NCBI RefSeq assembly: GCF_029392895.1
Contig: NZ_CP114200.1
Coordinates: 3,131,001 to 3,195,000 of the forward strand
Direction: 5' to 3'
DNA: 64,000 nucleotides
Origin: Streptomyces sp. 71268
GTDB lineage: Bacteria; Actinomycetota; Actinomycetes; Streptomycetales; Streptomycetaceae
In this document: one piece after another, positions 44,781 to 54,495 of the stretch
Layout of the letters: each line of letters begins with the position of its first letter
Numbering within the stretch: the stretch's first letter is position 1
Program-made: the position numbers and the translations under genes
The notes under the pieces: model-generated
The model's input: only the letters and a program-made list of their open reading frames with translations
What the model was told of the DNA's origin: nothing
Databases searched by the model: none

Positions 44781-46106
44781 TCAGGCCAGGCTGCGGTGGA
44801 CGGCGCGGGCCAGCGCCTGGGCGCGCGGGTCGGCCGTCACGTTCTTCTGCATGCCGTTGGTGACGTAGCCGAACGCGATGCCCGACTCCGGGTCGGCGAA
44901 GGCCAGCGAACCGCCCCGGCCCGGGTGGCCGAACGAGCCGGGCGCCAGCAGCGGCGCCGCCGAGCCGTGCAACATGTAGCCGAGCCCGAAGCGCGTGTGG
45001 ACGACCAACACCTCGTCCGGGCCCGCCGACTCCTCCGTACGGGCCAGGGTCAGCGTCGCCGGCGCGAACAGCCGCCGGGCGCCGGGCAGCGTCCCCGCTC
45101 CCCCGGCGGGCGCCGCCTCCACCCCGCCGGGCACCGTGCCGTGGCCCGGGTCAGGGGCGACGTCGCCGATGAGGGCGGCGTAGAAGCGGGCCAGGGCGCG
45201 GGCGGTGGCCACGGCGCCGGAGGCGGGGAGTTCGGCGGCGCGGTAGGCCGGGTCGTTCTCGTCCGGCAGCGGGTCGATCACGCCGAAGGCCCGCCGGGTC
45301 AGGGACGCCGGGTCCCGGTACGCGTCGGCCACGGTCTGCTTCGCCCGCACCCGCAGACCCCGCGAGGCCGGCGGCTGGGGCGCCTCGATCGCGGCGATGC
45401 GGCCCACCCGGTGCCGTTCGGCGTCCGGCAGTCCTATCCACAGGTCGAGCCCGAGCGGGCCGGCTATCTCCTCGGCCACCCAGGTGCCGAGCGTGCGGCC
45501 GGTGACGCGGCGCACCAACTCGCCGACGAGCCAGCCGTAGGTGTGCGCGTGGTACCCGTGCGCCGTGCCCGGCGCCCACTGCGGCGCCTGCGCGGCCAAC
45601 GCGCGCGGCCCGCTATCCCCGTCCAGCGCCTCGGCCGGGCTGAGCGGCGTGTCGAGGACGGGCAACCCGGCCCGGTGCGAGAGCAGGTGCCGTACGAGGA
45701 CGCGCTCCTTGCCGTTCGCCTTGAACTCCGGCCAGTACGTGCCCACCGGGGCGTCCAGGTCCACCAGCCCGCGCTGGTGCAGCAGCAGCGGGACCGCCGC
45801 GGCCACACCCTTGGTCGCCGAGCGGACGACCTGCGCCGTCCCGGCCTCCCAGGACGCCGCGCGCTCCGGCTCGGCCGAGCCCTCGGGGCCCGCGGCCTCC
45901 CGCGCGTCGGCCTTCCGTGCGGTGGCCTTCCGTGCGGTGGTCGGGGCGTCGGCGTCACGGACGCCGCCCCACAGGTCCACGACCTTGGTGCCGTCCCGGT
46001 AGACGGTCACCGCGGCCCCCCGCTCGCCGCGCTGCGCGAAGTTGGCCGCGAACGCGTCCCGGACCGGTTCGAAACCGGGCGCCACCGTGCCCTGGACGTC
46101 CACCAC
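44781..46106 (-). CDS. Serine hydrolase, beta-lactamase/esterase EstB family
   Basis: 441 aa from GTG 46106 (GGGAG 9-10 nt upstream). S96-A-T-K99 gives the SxxK nucleophile motif, Tyr185 of YHAH is the likely YxN equivalent, and FGHPGRGGSLAFADPESGIA is the third-motif region with HPG replacing KTG. This combination suits class C-like esterases and carboxypeptidases rather than true beta-lactamases. An inserted run of Ala/Arg/Lys repeats lies at about 53-85. No signal peptide, so cytosolic. It faces a 459-bp gene-free region. Confidence 0.88.
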   Translation of the reverse strand: MVDVQGTVAPGFEPVRDAFAANFAQRGERGAAVTVYRDGTKVVDLWGGVRDADAPTTARKATARKADAREAAGPEGSAEPERAASWEAGTAQVVRSATKGVAAAVPLLLHQRGLVDLDAPVGTYWPEFKANGKERVLVRHLLSHRAGLPVLDTPLSPAEALDGDSGPRALAAQAPQWAPGTAHGYHAHTYGWLVGELVRRVTGRTLGTWVAEEIAGPLGLDLWIGLPDAERHRVGRIAAIEAPQPPASRGLRVRAKQTVADAYRDPASLTRRAFGVIDPLPDENDPAYRAAELPASGAVATARALARFYAALIGDVAPDPGHGTVPGGVEAAPAGGAGTLPGARRLFAPATLTLARTEESAGPDEVLVVHTRFGLGYMLHGSAAPLLAPGSFGHPGRGGSLAFADPESGIAFGYVTNGMQKNVTADPRAQALARAVHRSLA

Positions 46107-46565
46107 TGTTGTCTACTCCCACGTTCCGTTTCGCCGCGCTGTGCACCCTCCATGGTGCAATGCGTCCCGTGGCCGTCTTATGCCGGGTCCCGGCCTGCCC
46201 GAATCGCCGCCACGCCACCGCGAAGCCACCCAAAGCGGGACGGGCCCGGCGGGGGCCGGCGGAGAGTACCGGCGAAGGACGGCGACGGGCCCGGCCGCGC
46301 GGCCCCGGACCCGGTACGCGGGGACGCGGAGAACGCCGACGGCGACCCCCTGCCCCAGGGAGCCGCCGCCGTTCTCACTACGCGTGCCTGTCCCCGTCCC
46401 CACGGGCAGGCACTGCCCGGTCGGCGGGAGGATCGCTGCCCTCCCGCGTTCCCGGGCGTCTCGTCGGTGGTCGCTGGCCACCGGGGACCGCCGGGGCCGA
46501 GTGGCTCGGCCGGCGGCGGCCGGGTCGGTCCGCGCGGGCCCGACAGGGACCGCGCGGACCCGTGC
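46107..46565. other. Gene-free 459 bp between serine hydrolase and MMPL genes
   Basis: It holds TGCACC-CTCCAT-GGTGCA (46142-46159), a perfect 6-bp inverted repeat near the serine hydrolase promoter, and the terminator at 46527-46560. The middle is GC-rich with no frame that has a start signal. Confidence 0.5.
46527..46560. terminator. Hairpin terminator after MMPL gene
   Basis: GGTCCGCGCGG and CCGCGCGGACC form a perfect 11-bp stem with a 12-nt loop directly after the MMPL stop. Confidence 0.75.
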
Positions 46566-48800
46566 TCACACCCGGGTCAGTCGTGCGTCCGGGTCGGAGT
46601 CCTGCTGCGCCTGGGTCGGGTCGCCCAGCTCCTTGTGCAGCTTCTCGCCCTCCACGTCCACGTTCGGCAGAATCTTGTTCAGCCAAGCGGGCAGCCACCA
46701 GGCGCTCTTGCCGAGCAGCCCGAGCACCGCCGGGACGATGGCCATGCGGACGATGAAGGCGTCGAACAGCACCGCGATCGCGAGACCGAAGCCGATCATC
46801 TTGACCATCTGGTCGTGCGAGCCGATGAAGCCCGCGAAGACGCTGATCATGATGACGGCCGCGGCCGTCACCACGCGGGCGCCGTGCGTGAAGCCGGTCA
46901 CCACGGCCTGCTCGGGGCTCTCGCCGTGGACGTACGCCTCGCGCATACGGGTCACGAGGAAGACCTCGTAGTCCATCGCGAGACCGAAGACCACGCCGAT
47001 CATGAAGATCGGCATCATGCTCATCACCGGGCCGGTCTGCTCGACACCGAACAGGCCCGACAGCCAGCCCCACTGGAAGACCGCGACCACGGCGCCGAGC
47101 GCCGCGACGACGGAGAGCAGGAAGCCGAGCGCCGCCTTGAGCGGAACCAGGACGGAGCGGAAGACGATCATCAGCAGCAGGAAGGCCAGGCCCACCACGA
47201 GCGCGAGGTAGGGCACCAGCGCGTCGTTCAGCTTCGCCGAGATGTCGATGTTCATCGCCGTGGTGCCGGTGACCAGGACCCTGGCCCCGGTCTCACCCTG
47301 CCAGCCGTCCGCCTTGTCGCGGATGTTGGCGACCAGGTCCTCGGTCTCCAGGCTGCTCGGCTTGGAGTCCGGGACGACGGTGACCGTCGCGGTGTCGCCG
47401 GCCTTGTTGAACGCGGGCTCGGTGACGCTGGCGACGTCGTCCAGCTTCTTGATGCCCTCGGCGACGCTCTTGGCGGCCGCCTGGCCGTCCTTGGCCTTGG
47501 CCGCGTCCACGATCACCATGAGCGGGCCGTTGAAGCCGGCGCCGAAGCCCTCGGACACCAGGTCGTACGCCTTGCGCTGGGTGGTGCTCGTCGGCTGCGC
47601 GCCGTCGTCCGGCAGGCCGAGTTCCAGCTTGCCGACCGGGGCCGCCGCAGCGCCGAGCGCGACCACGCCGAGGAGCAGCACGGCCACCGGGCGCCGGAGC
47701 ACGAAGTGCGCCCAGCGGGTGCCCATCTTGGGCTTGTCCGAGACCGGCGGGATGCCGTTCTCGCTCTTCTTGCGGGCCTTGCGGCCGTAGATCCGCTTTC
47801 CGGCGAAGCCGAGCAGCGCCGGGATCATGCTGATGGCGATGAGGACGGCGATGGCCACGGTGCCGGCCGCCGCGAAGCCCATCTTGCTGAGCACCGGGAT
47901 GTTGACGACCGCGAGGCCGACCAACGCGATGATGACGGTCAGACCGGCGAAGACGACCGCGGAGCCGGCGGTGCCGACGGCGCGTCCGGCCGCCTCCTCG
48001 CGCTCCCTGCCCTCGGCCAGTTCGGCCCGGTACCGGGAGACGATGAACAGCGCGTAGTCGATGCCGACCGCGAGGCCGATCATCATGGCCAGCGTGGAGG
48101 TGGTGGTGCCCAGGTTGAGCACGTTGGCCAGCGCGGTGATCGAGGAGATGCCGATGCCGACGCCGATCAGGGCGGTCAGCAGCGGGAGCCCGGCGGCCAC
48201 CAGCGAACCGAAGGTGATGACGAGGACCACCGCGGAGACGGCGATACCGATGATCTCGGTCGCGCCCTGCTCGGGCATGGCCTCCAGCGCGTCGCCGCCG
48301 ATCTCGACGGTCGGGTTCTTGCCGCCCTTGTCGTCGTACTCGACCACCGCTTCCTTCAGGCCGTCCTTGGTCGAGTCCTCGAGCTCCATCGAGGTGACCT
48401 TGTAGGTGGCCGTGGTGAAGGCGGTGGTGCCGTCCTTGCTGACGGTGCCCTCCTTGAACGGGTCGCCGATGCGACTCAGTTCGTCGGAGCTCTTCTTGAC
48501 GTCCGCGATGACCTTGAGAACTTCCTTCTTGTTCTCCGGGTCGGTGATCTTCTCGTTGCTGGGCGCACGGAAGACGATGCGGGCGCTGGCGCCGTCGGCG
48601 CTGGACTCGGGCGAGCGCTTCTCCATCAGGTCGAAGGCTTCTTGCGCCTCCGTGCCGGGTACGGAGAAGCTTTCGTTGCTCGGCTTGGGGGCGGCAACGG
48701 AACCGGCGATGGCGACCGCCAAGAGCGCTACCCAGAACAAGGCGACGAGCCGGCGTCGCCTGAAGGCGAATCGGCCGAGCTTGTATAGGAAGGTGGCCAC
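46566..48800 (-). CDS. MMPL/RND-family transporter
   Basis: 744-aa integral membrane protein with two six-helix halves, each led by an extracellular domain. ATG 48800. GLAVGIDYALFIVSRYRAEL (about 230-250) and IGVVFGLAMDYEVFLVTRMR (about 597-616) are the paired MMPL signatures with the Asp-Tyr proton-relay pairs. Family members export lipids or drugs. The TetR gene 105 bp upstream on the same strand is the expected partner, and the substrate is unknown. The C-terminal 30 residues are hydrophilic. Confidence 0.93.
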   Translation of the reverse strand: MATFLYKLGRFAFRRRRLVALFWVALLAVAIAGSVAAPKPSNESFSVPGTEAQEAFDLMEKRSPESSADGASARIVFRAPSNEKITDPENKKEVLKVIADVKKSSDELSRIGDPFKEGTVSKDGTTAFTTATYKVTSMELEDSTKDGLKEAVVEYDDKGGKNPTVEIGGDALEAMPEQGATEIIGIAVSAVVLVITFGSLVAAGLPLLTALIGVGIGISSITALANVLNLGTTTSTLAMMIGLAVGIDYALFIVSRYRAELAEGREREEAAGRAVGTAGSAVVFAGLTVIIALVGLAVVNIPVLSKMGFAAAGTVAIAVLIAISMIPALLGFAGKRIYGRKARKKSENGIPPVSDKPKMGTRWAHFVLRRPVAVLLLGVVALGAAAAPVGKLELGLPDDGAQPTSTTQRKAYDLVSEGFGAGFNGPLMVIVDAAKAKDGQAAAKSVAEGIKKLDDVASVTEPAFNKAGDTATVTVVPDSKPSSLETEDLVANIRDKADGWQGETGARVLVTGTTAMNIDISAKLNDALVPYLALVVGLAFLLLMIVFRSVLVPLKAALGFLLSVVAALGAVVAVFQWGWLSGLFGVEQTGPVMSMMPIFMIGVVFGLAMDYEVFLVTRMREAYVHGESPEQAVVTGFTHGARVVTAAAVIMISVFAGFIGSHDQMVKMIGFGLAIAVLFDAFIVRMAIVPAVLGLLGKSAWWLPAWLNKILPNVDVEGEKLHKELGDPTQAQQDSDPDARLTRV

Positions 48801-48905
48801 GAGAAGGGGTGCTCCCGTCGAGTGAGTGGAGTGGCAGGGACGTGCTGGACCAGCCCAGCGACGAGAGCGGCGCGCTGGGATGGGGACGTTCGGGTGAAAC
48901 CGAAT

Positions 48906-49535
48906 CTAGGTGACGGCCAGGCTTGCGGTGACGTCAGGGTCGGCGCCGAGAGCGGGGAGGATCACGGCGTCGATGTACTCGTAGAGGAAGGCGTCGTCCG
49001 CGTGCGCGGCGTCGATCAGCGGGCGGGCCACGAAGGCCCCGGTCATCATGTGCGGCACGAAGTGCATGGCGGGCGTTCCCGCGGCGATCTCCCCCCGGGC
49101 GACGGCACGGGTCAGCAGCTTTTCGAGGGCGGTGAGTTCGGGGGCGATGAGCAGCTCCCGAAGCGCCTGTTGTAGGTCTGGATTGTCGTGCGCCGCGTGG
49201 GCGAGCCCACGTAGCAGGTCCGCGTCACGCTCCGCGTTGTGCTCTCCGCAACGCACCATCTCGCGCAGATCCCCCCGGAGCGAACCGGTGTCGATCTTTT
49301 CGAGCGCGACCGGCTTGAGCGACCGCAGTGCGGTGGCCACCAGCTCCGGCTTGCCTCTCCACTGGCGGTAGAGCGTGGCCTTGCTGGCTCGCGTGCGAGC
49401 GGCGACGGCGTCCATCGTCAGCGCCTCGTAACCCACCTCGCGGAGCAGGTCGATGACGGCGGCGTACAGCTCACCCGCCCGCTCGGGGGTCAGCCTGCTG
49501 CGCCGCGACGTGGTCTTGGCTTCTGCGACCTGCAT
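48906..49535 (-). CDS. TetR-family regulator of MMPL transporter
   Basis: 209 aa from ATG 49535. The helix-turn-helix is at about 20-68: VIDLLREVGYEALTMDAVAA, then RTRASKATLYRQWRGKPELV. It lies directly upstream of the MMPL gene on the same strand and likely forms an operon with it. Two CGAAACG palindromes (49555-49567 and 49596-49613) stand just before its start, so autorepression, and repression of the divergent tricorn gene, are likely. Ligand unknown. Confidence 0.93.
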   Translation of the reverse strand: MQVAEAKTTSRRSRLTPERAGELYAAVIDLLREVGYEALTMDAVAARTRASKATLYRQWRGKPELVATALRSLKPVALEKIDTGSLRGDLREMVRCGEHNAERDADLLRGLAHAAHDNPDLQQALRELLIAPELTALEKLLTRAVARGEIAAGTPAMHFVPHMMTGAFVARPLIDAAHADDAFLYEYIDAVILPALGADPDVTASLAVT

Positions 49536-49554
49536 GAGTCCACCCCCATCCGAA

Positions 49555-49567
49555 CGAAACGGTTTCG
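49555..49567. promoter_or_regulatory. Operator 1, CGAAAC palindrome
   Basis: CGAAACGGTTTCG is a perfect 13-bp palindrome 20 bp before the TetR start. Confidence 0.75.
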
Positions 49568-49595
49568 TACTCGCTCAGCATACGTCGGCCGTCAA

Positions 49596-49613
49596 CGAAA
49601 CGATGACGTTTCG
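49596..49613. promoter_or_regulatory. Operator 2, CGAAACG palindrome
   Basis: CGAAACG-ATGA-CGTTTCG is a perfect inverted repeat with 7-bp arms, sharing its arms with operator 1 but with a wider spacer. Confidence 0.75.
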
Positions 49614-49720
49614 CTCGTGTTCTGCATCACAACGCAACCATGCGCGGGTAAAACACCTCGCACGCGTGAAGTGCGCCCGACCAAGTTGCCGCGCGCCCCG
49701 GGGACCGAAAGCATGGACGG

Positions 49721-52700
49721 GTGACCGCCAGCGACGACGCCTATGTCCGCTTTCCGCATCTGCACGGGGACTTGCTCTGCTTCGCGGCCGAGGACGACCT
49801 GTGGGTCGCGCCCCTCACCGCTCCTGACAGGACGCCGGAGCGGGCCTGGAGGTTGACCGTCGATCGCACCCGGGTGGGCCACCCGCGCTTCTCACCCGAC
49901 GGCACGCGGATCGCGTACACCAGTTGGCGCAGTCTGGACCCGGAGATCTACCTGGCCCCGGTCGAGGGCGGCCCGGCCCGGCGGCTCACCTACTGGGGCA
50001 GCACCGACACGCGGGTGTGCGGCTGGACGCCGCCGGACCGGGACCAGCGCTCGGACATCCTGGCCGTCTCCTCGCACGGCCAGCCGTTCTCGTACTACTC
50101 CTGGGCCTACAGCCTGCCCACCGACGGCAGCCCGGGCGGGCGGCTGCCGTGGGGCCCGGTCTCCCACATCGCCGTCGCGGACCTGGACGCCGCCGACCTC
50201 GCCGGGGTCGAGCTGGGCGGCGAGGAGCTGGCCGGTGAGGGCCCGGACAACCGGTGCACGCTGCTGTTGACCGGCAAGCCGCCGCACGAGCCGGCCTCCT
50301 GGAAGCGGTACCGGGGCGGGGCGATGGGCCGGCTGTGGCTGCACGGCACCCGGCTGGTGCCGGACGTGGTCGGGCACCTGGACAGCCCGATGTTCGTCGC
50401 CGGGCGGATCGCCTTCCTCTCCGACCACGAGGGCGTCGGCAACCTCTACTCCTGCCTGCCCGACGGCTCCGACCTGCGGCGCCACACCGACCACGCGGAC
50501 TTCTACGCCCGGCACGCCGCCACCGACGGCTCCCGCGTGGTCTACCAGTGCGCCGGCGACCTGTGGCTGGCGGACGACCTGAGCCCGACGGGCGTGCCGC
50601 GCAGGGTGCCGGTGCGGCTCGGCGGGCCGCGCGCCGGGCGGCGCACGTACCAGGTGCCGGCCGCGGCCCACCTGCGCTCGCTGGCCGTGGACGAGACCGG
50701 TCGGGCCAGCGCGGTGGGCGTGCGCGGCAGCCTGTACTGGCTCACCCACCGCGACGGGCCGGCGCGCACCATCGCCGACACGCCGGGGGTGCGGGTGCGG
50801 CTGCCGGAGATGCTCGGGCCGACCGGGCGGGTGGCGTACGTGACCGACGCGGAGGGCGCCGACGCGATCGAGATCACGCAGCTCCCGCGGGCCACCGGCC
50901 CGTCCCGGCCGCGCCGGCTGGCGGCCGGGCAGCTCGGCCGGGTGCACGAACTGGTCGCCTCGCCCGACGGCGAGTGGCTGGCCGTGGCCACCCACGACGG
51001 GCGGTTGCTGCTGGTGGACGCGGCGCCCCGCCCGGAGGACGAGGCGCGGGCCATGACCGAGCCGCTGCCGGGCGTGGGGCCCGAGGCGGACTACGCGGGC
51101 CCGGAGGGGCCGGACGCGCCGGAGGTCAGCGAGCTGACCCGGTCCGCCAATGGGCCGGTGCGGGACCTGGCCTTCTCGCCCGACTCGGCGTGGCTGGCCT
51201 GGTCGCACCCGCACATCGGGCGCTCGCTGCGGAAGATCAAGATCGCCCGGCTGCGCCCCACCGGCACCCTCGGGCGGGCCATCGTGGACGTCACCGACGG
51301 GCGGTTCGAGGACGAGCAGCCCGTGTTCACGCGCGACGGGCGGTACCTGGCCTTCCTGTCCTGGCGCGGCTTCGACCCGGTCTACGACGTGCACACCGGG
51401 GACCTCTCCTTCCCGCTGGGCTGCCGCCCGTACCTGGTGCCGCTGTCCTCGGCGACGCCCTCGCCGTTCGCGCTCTCACCCGAGGGCCGCCCGGCCGCCG
51501 GCGGGCTCGACCCGGGGGTGACCGCCGGCGACCTGGACAGCAAGGTGCTGGTGGAGGTGGAGGGGCTGGCCAGCCGGGTGACCGTGTTCCCGGTCGCCGC
51601 GTCCAAGTACTCCGCGCTGCGTCCGGTCAGCGGCGGCGGCCTGGTGTGGCTGCGCTGGCCGATCTCCGGCGCGCTCGGCGAGACGTTCGCCAACCCGGCC
51701 GACACCTCCGGCCGGCCCACGCTGGAACACTTCGACCTGGCCAAGGCGCGGCGCAGTGAACTCACCAGCTCGGTCGACTGGTTCGCGGTCAGCGGCGACG
51801 GCTCGCGGCTGGTCGTCAACGACGACGGTGACCTGCGGGTGGTGCCCGCGACCGACCTCGCGGACGCGGACACCACCGTCCACATGGACCTGCGACGCAT
51901 CCTGCACGACGTCGACCCGCCGGCCGAGTGGCGGCAGGCGTACGCGGAGGCGGGCCGGTTGATCCGCGCCTACTTCTGGGAGCCGGGGCTCGGCGGCGTG
52001 GACTGGGACGCGATCCTGGAGCAGTACCGGCCACTGCTCGAACGCGTCGCCTCGCCCGACGAGTTCGCCGACCTGCTGCGCGAGGTGCTCGGCGAGCTGG
52101 GCACCTCGCACGCGTACGTCTCGCCGTCGCGGCGCAACGAGGGGCCGCCGCACTACCAGCGGGCCATCGGGCTGCTCGGCGCCGACTTCACGCACGCCAA
52201 GGACGGCTCCTGGGTGGTCTCGCGCATCCTGCCGGGCGACTCGTCCGACTCCAAGGCCCGCTCGCCGCTGGCCGGTTCGGGCATCCGCGAGGGCGCCACG
52301 CTCACCCATGTGGACGGGCGGCCGGTGGACCCGGTGGCCGGGCCGGCGCCGCTGCTCGCGGCGGCCGGCGGGACCACGGTGGAGCTGACGTTCAGCCCCG
52401 CCGAGGGCGCCGGGCCGCCGCGCCGGGTCGCGATCGTGCCGCTGGTCGACGAACGGCCGCTGCGCTACCAGCACTGGGTGGCCAAGCGGCGCGAGGTGGT
52501 GCGCGAGCTGAGCGGCGGCAAGTGCGGCTACCTGCACATCCCGGACATGGGCGGCTCGGGCTGGGCCCAGTTCAACCGGGACGTGCGGATGGAGATGTCC
52601 CGGCCCGCGCTGATCGTGGACGTACGCGGCAACGCGGGCGGCAACATCAGCGAACTGGTGGTGGAGAAGCTGACCCGCACCATCCTGGGCTGGGACCTCA

Positions 52701-53146
52701 CCCGCAATGCCCAGCCGGTGAGTTACGCCAGCGACGCGCCGCGCGGGCCCGTGGTGGCCGTGGCCGACGAGATGACCTCGTCCGACGGCGACATGATCAC
52801 CGCCGCGTTCCGGCTGCTGGGCCTCGGGCCCGTGGTGGGCCTGCGCACCTGGGGCGGGGTCGTCGGGATGACGGGCCGGCACCGCCTTGTGGACGGCACG
52901 ACGATCACCGTGCCGATGAACGCGGCCTGGTTCGACGCGTACGGCTGGGGCGTGGAGAACCACGGCGTGGAGCCGGACATCGAGGCGTTGCGCTCGCCGC
53001 TGCACTGGGCCGAGGGCAAGCACCCGCAACTGGCCGTCGCCGTGCGCACGGCGCTCGACCTGCTGGAGCGGCACCCCGCCGCTGAGCCGCCCGACTACTC
53101 CGGCGTACCGGACCGCAGCCGCCCGCCGCTGCCGCCGCGCGCCTGA
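49721..53146 (+). CDS. Tricorn-type S41 peptidase
   Basis: 1141 aa from GTG 49721. Domain order follows tricorn protease: N-terminal beta-propellers (about 1-690; WVAPL, YTSWRSLDPEIYLAP, SPDGEWLAVATHDGRLLLVD blades), a helical C1 domain with GELGTSHAYV carrying the Ser-His pair (about 795), a PDZ domain (about 830-905), and the C2 domain with GNAGGNISELVVEKL, the nucleophile in TSSDGD (about 1016) and VENHGVEPD with the last catalytic Glu. It degrades peptides downstream of the proteasome. The TetR/MMPL operon diverges from it and shares the twin operators. Confidence 0.93.
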   Translation: MTASDDAYVRFPHLHGDLLCFAAEDDLWVAPLTAPDRTPERAWRLTVDRTRVGHPRFSPDGTRIAYTSWRSLDPEIYLAPVEGGPARRLTYWGSTDTRVCGWTPPDRDQRSDILAVSSHGQPFSYYSWAYSLPTDGSPGGRLPWGPVSHIAVADLDAADLAGVELGGEELAGEGPDNRCTLLLTGKPPHEPASWKRYRGGAMGRLWLHGTRLVPDVVGHLDSPMFVAGRIAFLSDHEGVGNLYSCLPDGSDLRRHTDHADFYARHAATDGSRVVYQCAGDLWLADDLSPTGVPRRVPVRLGGPRAGRRTYQVPAAAHLRSLAVDETGRASAVGVRGSLYWLTHRDGPARTIADTPGVRVRLPEMLGPTGRVAYVTDAEGADAIEITQLPRATGPSRPRRLAAGQLGRVHELVASPDGEWLAVATHDGRLLLVDAAPRPEDEARAMTEPLPGVGPEADYAGPEGPDAPEVSELTRSANGPVRDLAFSPDSAWLAWSHPHIGRSLRKIKIARLRPTGTLGRAIVDVTDGRFEDEQPVFTRDGRYLAFLSWRGFDPVYDVHTGDLSFPLGCRPYLVPLSSATPSPFALSPEGRPAAGGLDPGVTAGDLDSKVLVEVEGLASRVTVFPVAASKYSALRPVSGGGLVWLRWPISGALGETFANPADTSGRPTLEHFDLAKARRSELTSSVDWFAVSGDGSRLVVNDDGDLRVVPATDLADADTTVHMDLRRILHDVDPPAEWRQAYAEAGRLIRAYFWEPGLGGVDWDAILEQYRPLLERVASPDEFADLLREVLGELGTSHAYVSPSRRNEGPPHYQRAIGLLGADFTHAKDGSWVVSRILPGDSSDSKARSPLAGSGIREGATLTHVDGRPVDPVAGPAPLLAAAGGTTVELTFSPAEGAGPPRRVAIVPLVDERPLRYQHWVAKRREVVRELSGGKCGYLHIPDMGGSGWAQFNRDVRMEMSRPALIVDVRGNAGGNISELVVEKLTRTILGWDLTRNAQPVSYASDAPRGPVVAVADEMTSSDGDMITAAFRLLGLGPVVGLRTWGGVVGMTGRHRLVDGTTITVPMNAAWFDAYGWGVENHGVEPDIEALRSPLHWAEGKHPQLAVAVRTALDLLERHPAAEPPDYSGVPDRSRPPLPPRA

Positions 53147-53286
53147 CGCGGGCCCCGGCGTACGCGGGGCTCGGGGCGCGGGTTCCGGACCGTGCGGTCA
53201 GGGCCACGCGCTGGGCGGTCACGGGCTGGGGGCGCGAGCTGGGCGAAATGGCCCAACATGCGAAGAACGCGAGGTCGTGTCAGGCT

Positions 53287-53307
53287 GATCGGGGCCCATC
53301 CCCGATC
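53287..53307 (+). promoter_or_regulatory. Hairpin in leader of CsbD-like gene
   Basis: GATCGGGG-CCCAT-CCCCGATC is a perfect 8-bp stem, 19 nt before the start codon and just before the GAGGAGGG ribosome site. Confidence 0.5.
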
Positions 53308-53326
53308 ACCCTGAGGAGGGACGACC

Positions 53327-53515
53327 ATGGGCGTTTCGGACCAGTTCAAGGACAAGGCCGAACAGATGAAGCAGCAGGCCAAGGAGAAGGCCGGCAAGGG
53401 CAAGGGCGAGAAGGGCTCCCAGGGCGGCGCCAAGGAGCGCGGCCAGCAGAAGGGCGCCGAGGCCAAGGAGCGTGCCCAGGACAAGCTGGGTGACGCCAAG
53501 GACCGCTTCACGTGA
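53327..53515 (+). CDS. CsbD-like small hydrophilic stress protein
   Basis: 62 aa from ATG 53327, with GAGGAGGG 6 nt upstream. The composition is almost only Lys, Glu, Gln, Ala, Gly and Asp, with DQFKDKAEQMKQQAKEKAGK and AEAKERAQDKLGDAKDRF as amphipathic helical repeats like CsbD or LEA proteins. Such proteins accumulate under general stress and bind nothing known with certainty. Its own leader hairpin and a strong terminator mark a single-gene unit. Confidence 0.85.
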   Translation: MGVSDQFKDKAEQMKQQAKEKAGKGKGEKGSQGGAKERGQQKGAEAKERAQDKLGDAKDRFT

Positions 53516-53548
53516 CACCGCTCCCCCGCGCCCGCGCGGGAGACGGCG

Positions 53549-53577
53549 GAGGGACGCGCCACGGGGGCGCGTCCCTT
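53549..53577. terminator. Terminator after CsbD-like gene
   Basis: GGGACGCGCC-ACGG-GGGCGCGTCCC forms a near-perfect stem followed by TTC. Confidence 0.8.
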
Positions 53578-53598
53578 CGCGTGCGCGCCGGGGTCTGA

Positions 53599-54495
53599 TC
53601 AGTCCCGACGGCTGCTCCTGGCCGCCTCGTCCGCGCCGCCGCCGGCGCCGACCAGGCCACGACGGGTGCCGCTGGCGGCCTCCAGGCGGGGCGCGAAGCG
53701 GCGCATCTCGCGCTGGCCGACGGTGCCGATGAGGGAGGGCAGGTAGCCACGGAAGGACTGCATGCCGCGCAGCCACCACTGCCCGTACACGTGCGCCGAC
53801 CGGCGCTCGATGCCGGCCACGAGCCGGTCGACGGCCGGGCCCAGCGGGTAGGTGCGGTTGCTCGGCCAGGGCAGCGTGGCCCGCAGGTCGCGCAGCACCT
53901 CGTCCTCGTCGGCGCCGCGCACCATGTCGGTGTCGGTCCAGCTCAGGTAGCCGACGCCGACCCGCACGCCCCGGTAGCCGACCTCGGCGCGCAGGCTGTG
54001 CGCGAACGCCTCGACGCCGGACTTCGACGCGCAGTACGCGGTCATCAGCGGCGCCGGCGTGATCGCGGCCAGCGAGGCTATCTGGAGCAGGTAGCCACGG
54101 CTCTCCAGCAGGACCGGCAGGAAGGCGCGGGCGGTGGTGGCGCTGCCGATGAGGTTGACCTCGATGACGCGGTTCCAGGCGCGCTCGTCGGAGTCGACGA
54201 ACGGGCCGCCGGTGGCGACGCCGGCGTTGGCCACGACGATGTCGACCTTGCCGAACCGCTCCTTCACCTCCCGGGCGACCTGGGACATCGCGGCGTGGTC
54301 GGTGACGTCGGCGTGCCAGTGGCCGCCCTCGCCGTGCAGGGCGTCGGCCACCCGCTTGAGCTCCTCCGGCTCAAGGCCGACCAGCGCCACCGTCGCGCCG
54401 CGCGCCGAGAGCTTGCGGGCCAGGAGTTCCCCCACCCCGCGCGCCGCTCCGGTCACCACCGCGACCTGGCCTTCCAGGCTGTTGCGTGCGCTCAT
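53599..54495 (-). CDS. SDR oxidoreductase, third gene of BVMO operon
   Basis: 298 aa from ATG 54495, overlapping the hydrolase stop as ATGA. SDR motifs: TGAARGVGELLARKL (about 15-29), NAG (about 90-92), QIASLAAITPAP and the YCASK active site (about 157-161). The C-terminus has an extra part (about 240-298, ERRSAHVYGQWWLRGMQSFR) like SDRs linked to lipid or xenobiotic pathways. With the two coupled upstream genes it could oxidise or reduce an alcohol/ketone before or after the oxygenation and hydrolysis steps. Confidence 0.9.
   Translation of the reverse strand: MSARNSLEGQVAVVTGAARGVGELLARKLSARGATVALVGLEPEELKRVADALHGEGGHWHADVTDHAAMSQVAREVKERFGKVDIVVANAGVATGGPFVDSDERAWNRVIEVNLIGSATTARAFLPVLLESRGYLLQIASLAAITPAPLMTAYCASKSGVEAFAHSLRAEVGYRGVRVGVGYLSWTDTDMVRGADEDEVLRDLRATLPWPSNRTYPLGPAVDRLVAGIERRSAHVYGQWWLRGMQSFRGYLPSLIGTVGQREMRRFAPRLEAASGTRRGLVGAGGGADEAARSSRRD

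Noticed and set aside
44781..46106. Beta-lactamase resistance gene
   Set aside because: SxxK is present but there is no signal peptide and the KTG triad is replaced by HPG, which fits an intracellular esterase better.
44796..48788. 1330-codon plus-strand frame across the hydrolase and MMPL genes
   Set aside because: It crosses two real genes and a terminator and has the Arg/His/Asp-rich composition of a shadow frame.
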